Shown piece by piece: positions 7,890 through 17,549 of a stretch of 64,000 nucleotides of DNA (positions within the stretch are counted from its first letter, which is position 1; each line of letters starts with the position of its first letter). This DNA comes from Flavobacterium algicola (GTDB lineage: Bacteria; Bacteroidota; Bacteroidia; Flavobacteriales; Flavobacteriaceae). The position numbers were made by a program, and so were the translations under genes. Below the pieces are notes generated by a model. That model was not told the DNA's origin. It did no database searches and worked only from the letters and a program-made list of their open reading frames with translations. The stretch lies in contig NZ_JAJTUT010000001.1 of the NCBI RefSeq assembly GCF_022399565.1, forward strand, positions 124,001 through 188,000, read 5' to 3'.

Positions 7890-10293
7890 AGTACTGCTAT
7901 TTTTATTGTTTTCGATCAATAACTTTGCGCAACATAAAATTTCTGGAATTGTCACAGACAACAAGGGGAATAAACTAGCAATGGTAGAAGTTTTTAATAA
8001 AACAGCAGGCTCCAAGGCATTCTCGAATGCAAGCGGCCAGTTCGAATTTAATTACCAAACCAAAGGTAGTCATGACTTTGTATTTTTCAAAAGTGGATAC
8101 AGCATAGTAGAACAAATTAGCATTACGACAGGAAGCCAATTGACCATTGTTCTCTCAAAAATCAATAATTTGTCGGAAGTTATTATTCGAAAGCAAAACG
8201 ACAGAGTACAATCTATTCGTAAATTAAATGATATCGAAGAAACCGCTATCTATGCTGGTAAGAAGACAGAAGTAATCAATATCGAAAAATTAACAGCAAA
8301 CAAATCGACCAACAATGCCAGACAAGTTTTTGCGCAAGTAGTTGGTTTGACGATTAACGAAAGTTCTGATGGTGGTTTGCAATTAAGTATTGGTGGCCGA
8401 GGATTGAATCCAAACCGTACCGCTAATTTTAATACACGCCAAAATGGTTACGACATAAGTGCTGACGTTCTTGGTTATCCAGAAAGCTATTATGCCACTC
8501 CAACAGAAGCACTAGAAGAAATTCAAGTAATTCGTGGTGCTGCTTCATTACAATACGGCACACAGTTTGGTGGCTTGATCAACTTTAAATTAAAGACACC
8601 TTCATTGAAGCCTATTGAGGTGGTCACACGCAATACCATTGGCTCATATGGATTGTATACCAATTTTACTTCACTGAGTGGAACAACAGGAAAATTTAGT
8701 TACTATACCTTTTTCAATTATAAAAAAGGAGATGGGTACCGTCCTAATTCTGATTTCGAAAGCAAAAATTACTTTGCCAACTTAAATTACAAATTTAACG
8801 AAAAGACATCCCTACATTTTGATTACACTTATTATCACTATTTAGCGCAGCAAGCTGGAGGATTAACAGATGAACAGTTTAATGAAGACCCAACACAAAG
8901 TAATAGAACCCGGAACTGGTTTGGAGTTAACTGGAATTTATATGCCTTACGCCTAAAGCATAAATTTGATGATTCTTCGGACTTTTCTTTGCAATTATTT
9001 GGTCTTGACGCTAGCAGAAAAGCATTAGGTTTTAGAGATAACCGAATCACAACTCCCGATCCTATGGCAGAACGTGATTTAATCATCGGTAACTTTGTAA
9101 ATTGGGGAGCAGAAGCACGTTATTTAAAACGTTATTACATCGGTGATCAAAAAAGTGCCTTTTTGATTGGTGCTAAATATTATCAATCTCGCAATGGCCA
9201 ATTACAAGGTCCTGGTAGCTCTGGTACTGATGCGAATTTTAATTTAGCGACAGATGAATATCCGAATTATTTATATCAATCTGATTTCTCTTTCCCTAAC
9301 TTAAACTTAGCTGTATTTGGTGAAAATATTTTTAAAATAAATAGCAATTTCACAATTACTCCTGGTTTTAGAATCGAAAAGATTAGAACCCAAGCCAAAG
9401 GCACCTATAAGCAAATCAATAAAGATTTAGCTGGGAATATAATATTTGATGAAACGATAGAAGAAGACATCATTAAAGACCGAAATCTCTATTTGATTGG
9501 TGTTGGTTTGAGTTACAAGCCTAAAAAAGGAATGGAAATATATGGTAATGTCTCTCAAAACTATCGTTCGGTAACTTTTAGCGATATCTTTACCGCTAGC
9601 CCTAGTCAGGCAGTAGATCCCAATATAACAGATGAAAAAGGATATACATCAGACATTGGAATAAGAGGTAATATAAATCAAAAACTATCTTTCGATACTA
9701 GTATTTTTGGATTATACTACAATAATAAAATAGGGGAATATGATGGTACTAATGCTTCTAACCAAATTGTAAAAATCACTGCCAATACAGGAACTGCGTT
9801 TACCTATGGTTTTGAAACTTTACTGGACTGGAATATTGCTCGAACCTATTTTCCAGCAAGCGACAATTTTAGTTGGAATGTATTTACCAACTCAGCAATT
9901 ACTGGTTCAACGTATCTAAAATCAGATATTCCAACAGTAAATAAGGGTGACAAAGTTGAATTTGTGCCACTTTATAATATCAAGACAGGAACAAGTGTTG
10001 GTTATAAAAACTTTTTATCTAGTTTGCAATTCACCTACGTGTCTTCGCAATTATCTAGTGCGAGCAGCAACTCTTCCAACAATATTCTCACTGGAATTTC
10101 AGGAAGTATTCCTTCTTATTATGTAGCCGATATTTCGACTTCTTACAAATGGAAAAGTTTTAAATTAGAGGCTGGTATCAACAACTTCACAGATAATAGT
10201 TATTTTACTCGTAGAGCAACTGGCTATCCTGGGCCTGGAATTATACCATCAGACAGAAGAACATTTTATGCTACTATAGAATACGTATTTTAA
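7828..10293 (+). CDS. TonB-dependent receptor, FecA-like
   Basis: The protein has up to 821 residues. It begins with a signal peptide, a carboxypeptidase-like regulatory domain (about 37-115, HKISGIVTDNKGNKLA onward), a plug domain (about 150-260, containing IGGRGLNPNR and EIQVIRGAASLQYG) and a 22-strand-type barrel ending in the outer-membrane signature IEYVF. It is probably an outer-membrane importer of a chelated metal such as a ferric complex. Two starts are possible: ATG 7828, or ATG 7867, which gives a cleaner signal peptide (MTPSKVYRVLLFLLFSINNF). Both overlap the end of the preceding gene, which implies translational coupling. A terminator follows. Its substrate cannot be read from the sequence; iron is inferred from the imelysin neighbours. 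Confidence 0.9.
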   Translation: MKALNTKLGFSHLMTPSKVYRVLLFLLFSINNFAQHKISGIVTDNKGNKLAMVEVFNKTAGSKAFSNASGQFEFNYQTKGSHDFVFFKSGYSIVEQISITTGSQLTIVLSKINNLSEVIIRKQNDRVQSIRKLNDIEETAIYAGKKTEVINIEKLTANKSTNNARQVFAQVVGLTINESSDGGLQLSIGGRGLNPNRTANFNTRQNGYDISADVLGYPESYYATPTEALEEIQVIRGAASLQYGTQFGGLINFKLKTPSLKPIEVVTRNTIGSYGLYTNFTSLSGTTGKFSYYTFFNYKKGDGYRPNSDFESKNYFANLNYKFNEKTSLHFDYTYYHYLAQQAGGLTDEQFNEDPTQSNRTRNWFGVNWNLYALRLKHKFDDSSDFSLQLFGLDASRKALGFRDNRITTPDPMAERDLIIGNFVNWGAEARYLKRYYIGDQKSAFLIGAKYYQSRNGQLQGPGSSGTDANFNLATDEYPNYLYQSDFSFPNLNLAVFGENIFKINSNFTITPGFRIEKIRTQAKGTYKQINKDLAGNIIFDETIEEDIIKDRNLYLIGVGLSYKPKKGMEIYGNVSQNYRSVTFSDIFTASPSQAVDPNITDEKGYTSDIGIRGNINQKLSFDTSIFGLYYNNKIGEYDGTNASNQIVKITANTGTAFTYGFETLLDWNIARTYFPASDNFSWNVFTNSAITGSTYLKSDIPTVNKGDKVEFVPLYNIKTGTSVGYKNFLSSLQFTYVSSQLSSASSNSSNNILTGISGSIPSYYVADISTSYKWKSFKLEAGINNFTDNSYFTRRATGYPGPGIIPSDRRTFYATIEYVF

Positions 10294-10312
10294 ATAAAAA
10301 CAACAAGAACTT

Positions 10313-10374
10313 AAACCGCTTGATACTTAACTAGTATTAAATTTACAAAGTCAGTTTCAAGTGGTTTTTTTTTT
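10313..10374 (+). terminator. terminator after the TonB receptor gene
   Basis: AAACCGCTTGA (10313-10323) pairs with TCAAGTGGTTT (10357-10367) over 11 positions with one G-U pair and a long loop, followed by a T-run to 10374. It closes the rightward arm of the metal locus. Confidence 0.7.
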
Positions 10375-10454
10375 ATTTTTACAATCTAAATTGTTATTTG
10401 CAATTCTATAACTAATACTCAAAATCCTATAAGATTTCCAAATGTGACTTATTC

Positions 10455-10462
10455 TATATTTG
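10455..10462 (+). promoter_or_regulatory. promoter -7 element TATATTTG
   Basis: TATATTTG matches TAnnTTTG and lies about 100 nt before the two-TM protein gene. No TTTG is seen at the expected upstream distance. Confidence 0.4.
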
Positions 10463-10562
10463 CAACAGATAATGCAATTCAATTTGTACTAAACCTTAGT
10501 ACTTGAGCTATTCTACAATTTAATAGATGGCTTATTATCGAATAATCAATTAAAAATATATT

Positions 10563-10772
10563 ATGAAAACAACTGGAATAATACTCGTAATTATTGGTGC
10601 CATAATGATGGTGTACACTGGATTTAACTATGTAACCAAAGAAAAAGTCGTTGACATCGGACCAATCGAAATCAACAAAGAAGAAAACAATCCCGTAAGT
10701 TGGTCTCCAATTATTGGTGGAATTATACTTTTGGGCGGAATTGTATTGGTAGCTACTGATTCAAAAAAATAA
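10563..10772 (+). CDS. small two-transmembrane protein
   Basis: This 69-residue protein has two hydrophobic helices (about 4-25 and 49-65) joined by a charged loop of about 22 residues, and ends in SKK. It would be an inner-membrane hairpin with a short hydrophilic loop. Similar short proteins occur in many Bacteroidetes, but I cannot name a family with certainty. It has its own TATATTTG element upstream. Its stop lies only 5 nt from the stop of the convergent gene, leaving no room for a separate terminator. Confidence 0.7.
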   Translation: MKTTGIILVIIGAIMMVYTGFNYVTKEKVVDIGPIEINKEENNPVSWSPIIGGIILLGGIVLVATDSKK

Positions 10773-10777
10773 CAACT

Positions 10778-11563
10778 TTACTTTAAACTGGTGTGGATCA
10801 TTCTAAAGTAATCAAATGCTTTTAATAGTCTAGTTCCATACCAAGAGAACATTTCACCGTCAACAACTATAAATTGAGTTGTAGGCAGATCAGGTTGTAA
10901 TTCATAGCCGTCTTCTTTTTTGAAAGGAAACGGCTCTGAAGACAATAAAATTATTTCGGGACTGGCTGCTACTAATTGTGGCACCGTTACTTCTGGATAT
11001 CGAGCAATATCACCAAACACATTTTTAAAATGATTGAGTTGCAACAACTCATCAATATAGTTGGTAGAACCTGCAACCATGTACGGATCTTTCCAAATAA
11101 AATAGGCCACTTTCTTTACAGGCTGTGCTTGAATGAATTCTTTAAAATTTCGCAAACCATAAGCCAATTTATCATTCCATTTTCGAGCTTCCACACGGCG
11201 ATTGAATAATTTTCCAAAATCATCAATCATTTGAAAATTGTCAGCAATGGTTACAATATCCGTCACCCAAACTGGACAAATTTCGCTTAGTTTATCAACG
11301 ATTTCTTTAGTATTTTCTTCTTTATTGCAAATAATAATATCTGGCTCTAGTAAGCGTATTTTTTCATAATGTACCTTTTTAGTTCCGCCAACTTTAATCT
11401 TTGTAGATTTTAAGTGATAGGGATGTACGCAGAACTTCGTGATTCCAATAATTTGCGCTTCTAGTCCTAAATCATAAAGCAGTTCTGTTTGCGAAGGAAC
11501 TAGTGAAATAATACGTTGGGGCACTTTTTCAAAAGAATGTTCTGTTCCTAATTGATCTGTCAT
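10778..11563 (-). CDS. helical-backbone metal/cobalamin-type binding protein without signal peptide
   Basis: The 261-residue protein has the two-lobed fold of BtuF/FhuD-type ABC binding proteins: PQRIISLVPSQTELLYDLGL near the N-terminus, LLEPDIIICNKEEN at the end of lobe one, a long linking helix, and VTVPQLVAASPEIILLSSEP in lobe two. BtuF-like proteins normally bind corrinoids, heme or siderophores outside the inner membrane. Here the first Met is followed at once by the mature domain, so no export signal is visible, and no permease or ATPase gene is near. It may act in the cytosol, or the true start may be missed; no upstream in-frame signal was seen. It lies upstream of pyrF on the same strand with a 65-nt gap on the far side. 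Confidence 0.8.
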   Translation of the reverse strand: MTDQLGTEHSFEKVPQRIISLVPSQTELLYDLGLEAQIIGITKFCVHPYHLKSTKIKVGGTKKVHYEKIRLLEPDIIICNKEENTKEIVDKLSEICPVWVTDIVTIADNFQMIDDFGKLFNRRVEARKWNDKLAYGLRNFKEFIQAQPVKKVAYFIWKDPYMVAGSTNYIDELLQLNHFKNVFGDIARYPEVTVPQLVAASPEIILLSSEPFPFKKEDGYELQPDLPTTQFIVVDGEMFSWYGTRLLKAFDYFRMIHTSLK

Positions 11564-11628
11564 TATTATTTCTTTGAATTTATATAGGTAGATAGATGAA
11601 AATTATTCATTTCTTATGTAGTGCAAAT

Positions 11629-12444
11629 TTATTGCTTCATGATTGCTTCCATTTCTTGCTGCATCTTCAGTGCTTCAACCCTAGCTTTCTCGGCGAAGTC
11701 GGCTCCGTTAGAAGCGTATATAATTCCTCGAGAGGAGTTAATAAGCAACCCTATATTTTTATTCATACCATATTTACAGACTTCAGAAAGGCTTCCTCCT
11801 TGTGCCCCTACTCCTGGAACTAGTAAAAAACTATCAGGAACTATTTTACGAATTTCTGTAAAGTACTCTGCTTTGGTAGCTCCGACTACATACATAAGAT
11901 TTTCACTGTTTTTCCAAGTTTTAGAAGTTTCTAACACTTGTTTGTACAATTCTTTTCCTCCAACATTTAATGTTTGAAAATCAAAAGCTCCTTCATTCGA
12001 TGTAAGTGCCAACATGATGGTATGTTTGTTTTCGAAAGCTAGAAAAGGCTCTACAGAATCTTTACCCATATAGGGAGCTACAGTCACACTATCAAAATTT
12101 AAATCTTCAAAAAAAGCTTTAGCATACATAGTAGATGTATTTCCTATATCTCCACGTTTAGCATCGGCAATTGTAAAAATATCAGGGTAATTATCATTGA
12201 TGTAATTGATCGTTTTTTGAAGTGAAATCCAACCTTTAATACCGTAAGCTTCAAAAAAAGCAATATTAGGTTTATACGATACACACAAATCATGCGTAGC
12301 ATCTATTATAGCCTTGTTAAACTCAAAAATAGGATCTTCAAGTGCTAATAAATGTTCTGGTATTTTGTTCAAATCTACATCTAGGCCTACGCATAGAAAT
12401 GATTTTTTTAACTGAATTTGGTCAAGAAGTTGTTGTGTTGTCAT
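11629..12444 (-). CDS. pyrF: orotidine 5'-phosphate decarboxylase
   Basis: This 271-residue enzyme decarboxylates orotidine monophosphate to UMP, the last step of pyrimidine synthesis in the cytosol. The active-site segment is present as [12 protein letters not shown] (about residues 90-101), with the Asp-Lys-Asp residues of the family, and GLDVD near residue 20 begins the barrel. The size and the GNTS extension fit the longer subfamily 2 type. The gene has a TAAATTTG element just upstream (plus 12464-12471). A dihydroorotase-like paralogue lies far away at 57.6 kb, so pyrimidine genes are not clustered here. Confidence 0.95.
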   Translation of the reverse strand: MTTQQLLDQIQLKKSFLCVGLDVDLNKIPEHLLALEDPIFEFNKAIIDATHDLCVSYKPNIAFFEAYGIKGWISLQKTINYINDNYPDIFTIADAKRGDIGNTSTMYAKAFFEDLNFDSVTVAPYMGKDSVEPFLAFENKHTIMLALTSNEGAFDFQTLNVGGKELYKQVLETSKTWKNSENLMYVVGATKAEYFTEIRKIVPDSFLLVPGVGAQGGSLSEVCKYGMNKNIGLLINSSRGIIYASNGADFAEKARVEALKMQQEMEAIMKQ

Positions 12445-12463
12445 CTGTAGTTATGTTGTGCCA

Positions 12464-12471
12464 CAAATTTA
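12464..12471 (-). promoter_or_regulatory. promoter -7 element before pyrF
   Basis: On the minus strand TAAATTTG matches TAnnTTTG, about 20 nt upstream of the pyrF start codon. No clear -33 TTTG at the usual distance. Confidence 0.45.
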
Positions 12472-12576
12472 CAAAGTTTAATCGTTTTTAATATGTATTC
12501 TGTAATTATCTACAAAAATTCTATAACGAACTACAGGCCATATAGATATAAATTTACAATATCAAATATCAAAATT

Positions 12577-12822
12577 ATGAACGCGATACTAATATTTCAC
12601 AAAATAGCAATGGGAGGATATAACTTAATGGTATCCACCTTTACAAATGACTTATTGATAAATGCAACACAGTCAAATTACTTTGAAATGTTCTTGTTGT
12701 CATTGACAGTCGAATGCAAAAACGTAATTATCCCTAATAATTTTTCGATGTTAGCGATGATTGACTACGACAAAATTAATTTGCTCAAAAATTCATTGAG
12801 TCAAATTAAACTTGTTCACTAA
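12577..12822 (+). CDS. possible small hypothetical protein
   Basis: An 81-residue frame starts at ATG 12577 (MNAILIFHKIAMGGYNL) and ends 17 nt inside the 3' end of the convergent phosphoesterase gene. The reading frame could be extended to 12493 but those residues look like translated intergenic DNA. The protein mixes hydrophobic and polar stretches and is not clearly membrane or secreted. It fills the otherwise empty 360-nt gap between pyrF and the DNA repair cassette. No promoter or known family was recognised, and it may be a chance frame. Confidence 0.35.
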   Translation: MNAILIFHKIAMGGYNLMVSTFTNDLLINATQSNYFEMFLLSLTVECKNVIIPNNFSMLAMIDYDKINLLKNSLSQIKLVH

Positions 12823-13450
12823 ACTTTACTTTAAAAACAGTAGCATCAGCAATACCATAAATTATATTTCCGTTTGTTGGTGCTATAAAATATTTACCTG
12901 TAAATGAACCGAAAGCAGGTAAAATCATTTGGTTTGCTGTCTGAAAAAAACAAGCCAATTTTAAATGCTGCCTACCAAGACCAAAGAGTTTAACTCCTGG
13001 ATGAATGTGTCCGCAAAAATTGAAATAACCATTTGTTTCAACAGGATGGTGCGTCAATAGAAAATCATCCAAGCGTAATTCGGGTATAACCGCTATATCT
13101 AAATCCAAATAATTTTCCTTCGCTATCACGTCATGGTTTCCTTCGATAAGAATAATTTCTTGACGAATGGATGTTGTCCAATCTGCAAATAGCTCCCATT
13201 CGGCATTTAAAATACTATGAAATAAATCACCCAAAAAAATAATTTTCTCTGGATCGAATGATGCGATTAATGTATCTAAGTTGTTGTAATTTTCGTTAAG
13301 CAAAGCTCTAGGTATTGCAATTCCGTGTTTTCGAAAATGAGCTACTTTTCCGAAATGTACGTCCGAAATTAATAGTGTTTTTTTATCATTCCAGTAGATA
13401 GCACCTAGATGGTGAAGTGTAAAAATTTGATTCCTTATGGTAATATTCAT
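12806..13450 (-). CDS. pdeM: ligase-associated DNA repair phosphoesterase PdeM
   Basis: The 214-residue calcineurin-like metallophosphoesterase has all metal-binding motifs: SDVHFGK (Asp30, His32), GDLFHS (Asp75), GNHD (104-107), a double His in LLTHHP, and GHIHPG. It belongs to the PdeM family found with ligase-associated repair genes, with in vitro phosphodiesterase or endonuclease activity expected. It is the last gene of the four-gene leftward cassette, starting 7 nt after the helicase stop, so the complex is probably made coordinately. It should act in the cytosol on DNA ends or flaps. Confidence 0.92.
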   Translation of the reverse strand: MNITIRNQIFTLHHLGAIYWNDKKTLLISDVHFGKVAHFRKHGIAIPRALLNENYNNLDTLIASFDPEKIIFLGDLFHSILNAEWELFADWTTSIRQEIILIEGNHDVIAKENYLDLDIAVIPELRLDDFLLTHHPVETNGYFNFCGHIHPGVKLFGLGRQHLKLACFFQTANQMILPAFGSFTGKYFIAPTNGNIIYGIADATVFKVKFSEQV

Positions 13451-13457
13451 ATTTATT

Positions 13458-15920
13458 TTAAACTTTCATATAACTAGCGGTCATTTTTGCAATTCTGTCT
13501 GCTAGACTTTCACTAGATAATTTTTCTCTTAGCCTATCTGTAATTATCGGAAAACTAAAAGGCGTTGGTTTTTCACAATTTTTCACAACTATTTCCTGAT
13601 TATTAATCCGTTCCAAGGCTTGCAGCAATCGACCTTCTTCTAATTGGTGTTCGAAAGTTTCTATGTAAGCTTGTTGCAGTAGTAAATTATCGGGTTCATA
13701 ATCCCTAAAAACTTCAAACAGTAATTGTGATCCATTTTGCAAATGTTTTGTTTTTACAAATTTGCCTGGCATCCCTGTAAATAAAAGCCCCGAAATCACA
13801 GCAATATCTCTAAATTTTCTTCTGGCCATTTCGGTTGCATTAAGGCTTTGTTGCAGATCTTCATGCAGGTAGTCGGCCGTAAATAGATTGTTATCAAATA
13901 CTGACTCTAAATCTATTTCCTGATCCGAAAGCAGTTCAAAACCATAATCGTTATAAGCCAAAGAAAAAGTTATTGGCAAAAGTAGTGAAATTCGATAAGA
14001 CAAAACACTTGCCAAAGCTTCGTGTACAAATCTACCCTCAAAAGGGTAAAAAACCGCATGAAATCCTTCTCGAGTTTTGAACTTCTCGATTAAAAATTGA
14101 TTGTCGTTTGGAATAATACTTTCTTTTTTCTGTCTCGAAAAGACAGGTTCTAGTGCTTTTAGCTCTGGAGTCATGTTGCCGCTGTTGGCTGCATATAGTT
14201 CAGCACGCAACATTTCGCTCATCTGAGCAGAAAAAGACATTCTTCCTCCCATCCAGCTGACAGTTTTTGCCGTTCTCTTTACAGAAGCTTTTCGAACTAA
14301 CACTTGCATATTTTTCAAAGCGTAAAATTCTAATTTTTTACCACCAAACACAAATGTGTCTCCCTTTTGCAGTTTTGAAGCAAACCACTCCTCTATAAAA
14401 CCGATATAGCCACCACTTACAAATTTAATACTTAGAACAGCATCGCTCACAATTGTACCTATTTGCATACGATGTTGCATTGCAGTTCTACGACTATTTA
14501 TCTTAAACAATCCTGCTTCATCAATTTCGACTTTTTTGAATTCATCATAGCGTTCCAAACTTTGACTTCCGTTGGTGATAAAATTAAGAATCCATCGCCA
14601 ATTGTCTGCTGTGATATTTTGAAAACAAAACGTTTGTTGCACTTCCTTATAAATATCATCCGGATAAAAACCATCAGAAACGGCTAACGTATTGAGATAT
14701 TGAATCAGTACATCATAACTATTTAAATAAGGAACTCGGTCTTCGATTATATTTTTTTCAGCAGCGTTTTTCAATGCCGAAGCTTCAATCAATTCCATCG
14801 CGTGAGTGGCCAAGAAATAAATAACACTTTCTTTACCCGGTTGGTGTCCACTTCTACCTGCTCGTTGTAAAAATCGAGCAACACCTTTGGGACCACCAAC
14901 TTGGATGATCGTTTCAACAGGTGCAAAATCAACTCCCAAATCCAAACTTGAAGTACAAACAACAACTTTTAGATCCTCATTCTTTATTGCATTTTCGACC
15001 CAAACCCTTGTTTCTCTAGCTATACTACCGTGGTGCATAGCCATCTCACCAGCAAACTCTGGGTATTTTTCTAACAAAGCTTGAAACCATATTTCACATT
15101 GCGACCTGGTATTGGTAAATATAAGTGTGGTTTTACTACTCTTGATAATTTTGGCTACCTCGCGCATCAAATGCAACCCCATATGACCCCTCCAAGGATA
15201 GGAGTCTATCTTGGCAGGAAGTATTGATTTTACAGTAATCTTTTTATGAATATTCGCTTTGATTAAAACAGAATTTTCTAGTGCTTCAGTTTCATTTCCT
15301 AATAATACTTTTTGAGCCAATTCAAGATTACCAATCGTGGCTGAGATCCCCCAAACTCTCATTTTGGGAGCGACAGATTTTAATCTCGATAGCGCCAATT
15401 CCATCTGTACTCCACGTTTTGTTCCTAAGAGTTCGTGCCACTCATCAATAATGATGGCAGTGCAGGAGCCGAATATTTTTTCATATCCCTTGGTCGCAAT
15501 TAATAATTGTAAACTTTCTGGAGTCGTGATCAGTAAATCGGGCATTTTGGTTTTCTGCTTTGTACGTTCGCTGGCAGTGGTGTCTCCCGTACGTACTCCA
15601 ACAGTCATTTTGGAATCCAAATCATCTGCAACTCGAGAAGCTGCTTGCTTTATTTCTGCAGATAATGCTCGTAGTGGTGTAATCCAAATTGCTTTTAAAC
15701 CTGGTTTGTGTTTGGTCTTGTAATCGGGATTTTCATTAATATAGTTGAGAACGATAGGCAACCATAGCGCATAAGTTTTTCCGCTTCCAGTAGGCGCGTT
15801 TAGCAATCCATTCTTCCCTTGTAAAAAGGCATTCCAAGTTTGCTTTTGAAACGGAAAAGGTTTCCAATCTTGTTGGTAAAACCAATCTTCTGCGATATCG
15901 ATTAATTTTGTTCTGTTCAT
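13458..15920 (-). CDS. ligase-associated DExH-box helicase (Lhr-like)
   Basis: This 820-residue superfamily 2 helicase has Walker A in APTGSGKT (42-49), motif II DEWH (159-162), motif III SATIGN, and motif VI QRAGRSGHQPG. A winged-helix/Lhr-core region and a family-specific C-terminus follow. It is the Lhr-type helicase of the ligase-associated DNA damage response group and is expected to translocate 3' to 5' on single-stranded DNA. It lies between the ligase and PdeM genes with gaps of 6 and 7 nt. The length is normal for the family, and no frame disruption is visible. Confidence 0.95.
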   Translation of the reverse strand: MNRTKLIDIAEDWFYQQDWKPFPFQKQTWNAFLQGKNGLLNAPTGSGKTYALWLPIVLNYINENPDYKTKHKPGLKAIWITPLRALSAEIKQAASRVADDLDSKMTVGVRTGDTTASERTKQKTKMPDLLITTPESLQLLIATKGYEKIFGSCTAIIIDEWHELLGTKRGVQMELALSRLKSVAPKMRVWGISATIGNLELAQKVLLGNETEALENSVLIKANIHKKITVKSILPAKIDSYPWRGHMGLHLMREVAKIIKSSKTTLIFTNTRSQCEIWFQALLEKYPEFAGEMAMHHGSIARETRVWVENAIKNEDLKVVVCTSSLDLGVDFAPVETIIQVGGPKGVARFLQRAGRSGHQPGKESVIYFLATHAMELIEASALKNAAEKNIIEDRVPYLNSYDVLIQYLNTLAVSDGFYPDDIYKEVQQTFCFQNITADNWRWILNFITNGSQSLERYDEFKKVEIDEAGLFKINSRRTAMQHRMQIGTIVSDAVLSIKFVSGGYIGFIEEWFASKLQKGDTFVFGGKKLEFYALKNMQVLVRKASVKRTAKTVSWMGGRMSFSAQMSEMLRAELYAANSGNMTPELKALEPVFSRQKKESIIPNDNQFLIEKFKTREGFHAVFYPFEGRFVHEALASVLSYRISLLLPITFSLAYNDYGFELLSDQEIDLESVFDNNLFTADYLHEDLQQSLNATEMARRKFRDIAVISGLLFTGMPGKFVKTKHLQNGSQLLFEVFRDYEPDNLLLQQAYIETFEHQLEEGRLLQALERINNQEIVVKNCEKPTPFSFPIITDRLREKLSSESLADRIAKMTASYMKV

Positions 15921-15926
15921 TTAGTT

Positions 15927-17528
15927 TTAGATTATCATGCTTTTCAAATCCTCGATTGTATTTGCATCGGCTATTTTTTTATCTAATCTCCATCTCAATA
16001 TACGTGGGAAACGAGTGGCAACTCCACTTTTATGTCTTTTGGAAAAAGCAATACCCTCAAAACCTATTTCGAACACTAATTGGGGAGTTACGCTTCGTAC
16101 TGGTCCAAATTTCTCTACTGTATTTTTCTTTATAAAATCGTCTACTTTTCTAAATTCGGCGTCTGTGAGTCCCGAGTACGCTTTGGCAAAAGTGACAAGC
16201 TCTTTTTCTCCAGCTTCATTCTCCTGCCAGAGCGCAAAAGTATAATCGGTAAATAAGTTGCTACGTCGTCCGCTTCCGCGCATCGCGTAGGTCAAAACTG
16301 CATCGATTACTAGTGGCTCTAATTTCCATTTCCACCAATCTCCTTTTTTTCTACCAACCTGGTACGTCGAATTGGTTCTTTTGATCATCAGTCCTTCACT
16401 TCTTTTTTCTCTGGCTAGCATTCTCTCGCTTGCAACTTCATCCCAAGAAGCAATTGTTGCTCGTTCGGATATAGAAAAGGGAATTTTAGTCTCTTTTACT
16501 GCTTCATACAATTGTTCTAAAAGTTTTCGGCGAAATTCATACGTTTCATTCCTAATATCTCTCCCTTCCCACTCTAGAATATCATATGCTTTTAAAATCA
16601 CTGGATTGCTCTCTAATAATTTTGCAGATACCGTCTTGCGTCCGATGCGTTTCTGCAAATCATTAAAAGTACCTATCTCTCCATTCGAAAATGCTAGAAT
16701 CTCTGCATCTATGACTGTTCCATTTGGAATAACGCCTAGAAAAGCTTGAAATTCTGGATACTTATCGGTAACTAATTCCTCTCCTCTAGACCAAACAAAA
16801 ATTTCGTCCTCACGTATAATTGTTTGCGAACGGATACCATCCCATTTGTGTTCAATTGACCACTCCTCCACTTTTCCCAAATTCTCTACATCTCCTTCAA
16901 TAGGATAAGCCAAATAAAAAGGATAAGGTTTTGATAAGTAATCACTACTTTTTTCATCTAAGATTAACTCTTGAAAAGTGATTTTATTTGGATCCCAGTT
17001 ACCCATCAATTTATAAGCCAGAACATCTTCATCAACATCTTCTGCCTTTGATAAGGCCCTTGTCATTAATTTTTGACTTACCCCAATTCTAAAACTACCC
17101 GTGATTAATTTAGTAAAAACAAATCTCTCATAATAGTTTAGAGCCAACCAATTTTGTTGTAAATAGGCTTTCTTCTCTTCTTCTGGCTTTTTCTTTAAAG
17201 CTATAATTTCCTCTAGATACTCTGTTAAACTTTTATCAGAATGTTCTTTTGTGGTAGGAATTATCAAAGCTATTGTTTCTGCTAAATCCCCGACAATGTG
17301 ATAGCTTTCCTCAAATAACCACATCGGAATATTGGCCAATTCATTGGCCCAAAGTCTTAGGAGCGTTGTGTTTACTGGTCTTGGTGGTCGACGATGTGAA
17401 AGGATTGCAATCGTCCAAACTTTATCCTCTGGCGAAGCTTGTTTAAAGTACGTAGTTAGTGCCGCAACCTTAATTGTAGTTTTATTGGTACTGTCTAATG
17501 TTTTTATTAAGTCGGCAAAATTTCTCAT
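15927..17528 (-). CDS. ATP-dependent DNA ligase of the repair cassette
   Basis: The 533-residue ligase has an N-terminal DNA-binding domain, the adenylation motif EHKWDG with nucleophilic Lys228, motif IV EGLMIKR, and motif V WWKWKLEP followed by an OB-fold. It joins nicks using ATP rather than NAD, unlike the replicative LigA of bacteria. It belongs to the ligase family that travels with the Lhr-like helicase, PdeM and an MBL exonuclease. The gap is 21 nt to the exonuclease gene before it and 6 nt to the helicase gene after it, so they form one operon. Confidence 0.95.
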   Translation of the reverse strand: MRNFADLIKTLDSTNKTTIKVAALTTYFKQASPEDKVWTIAILSHRRPPRPVNTTLLRLWANELANIPMWLFEESYHIVGDLAETIALIIPTTKEHSDKSLTEYLEEIIALKKKPEEEKKAYLQQNWLALNYYERFVFTKLITGSFRIGVSQKLMTRALSKAEDVDEDVLAYKLMGNWDPNKITFQELILDEKSSDYLSKPYPFYLAYPIEGDVENLGKVEEWSIEHKWDGIRSQTIIREDEIFVWSRGEELVTDKYPEFQAFLGVIPNGTVIDAEILAFSNGEIGTFNDLQKRIGRKTVSAKLLESNPVILKAYDILEWEGRDIRNETYEFRRKLLEQLYEAVKETKIPFSISERATIASWDEVASERMLAREKRSEGLMIKRTNSTYQVGRKKGDWWKWKLEPLVIDAVLTYAMRGSGRRSNLFTDYTFALWQENEAGEKELVTFAKAYSGLTDAEFRKVDDFIKKNTVEKFGPVRSVTPQLVFEIGFEGIAFSKRHKSGVATRFPRILRWRLDKKIADANTIEDLKSMII

Positions 17529-17549
17529 AAATCATGTGTAAAAAAAGGA

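Noticed and set aside
11596..11977. Open frames on the plus strand across the end of pyrF
   Set aside because: They lie antisense to a certain enzyme gene and have no family features.
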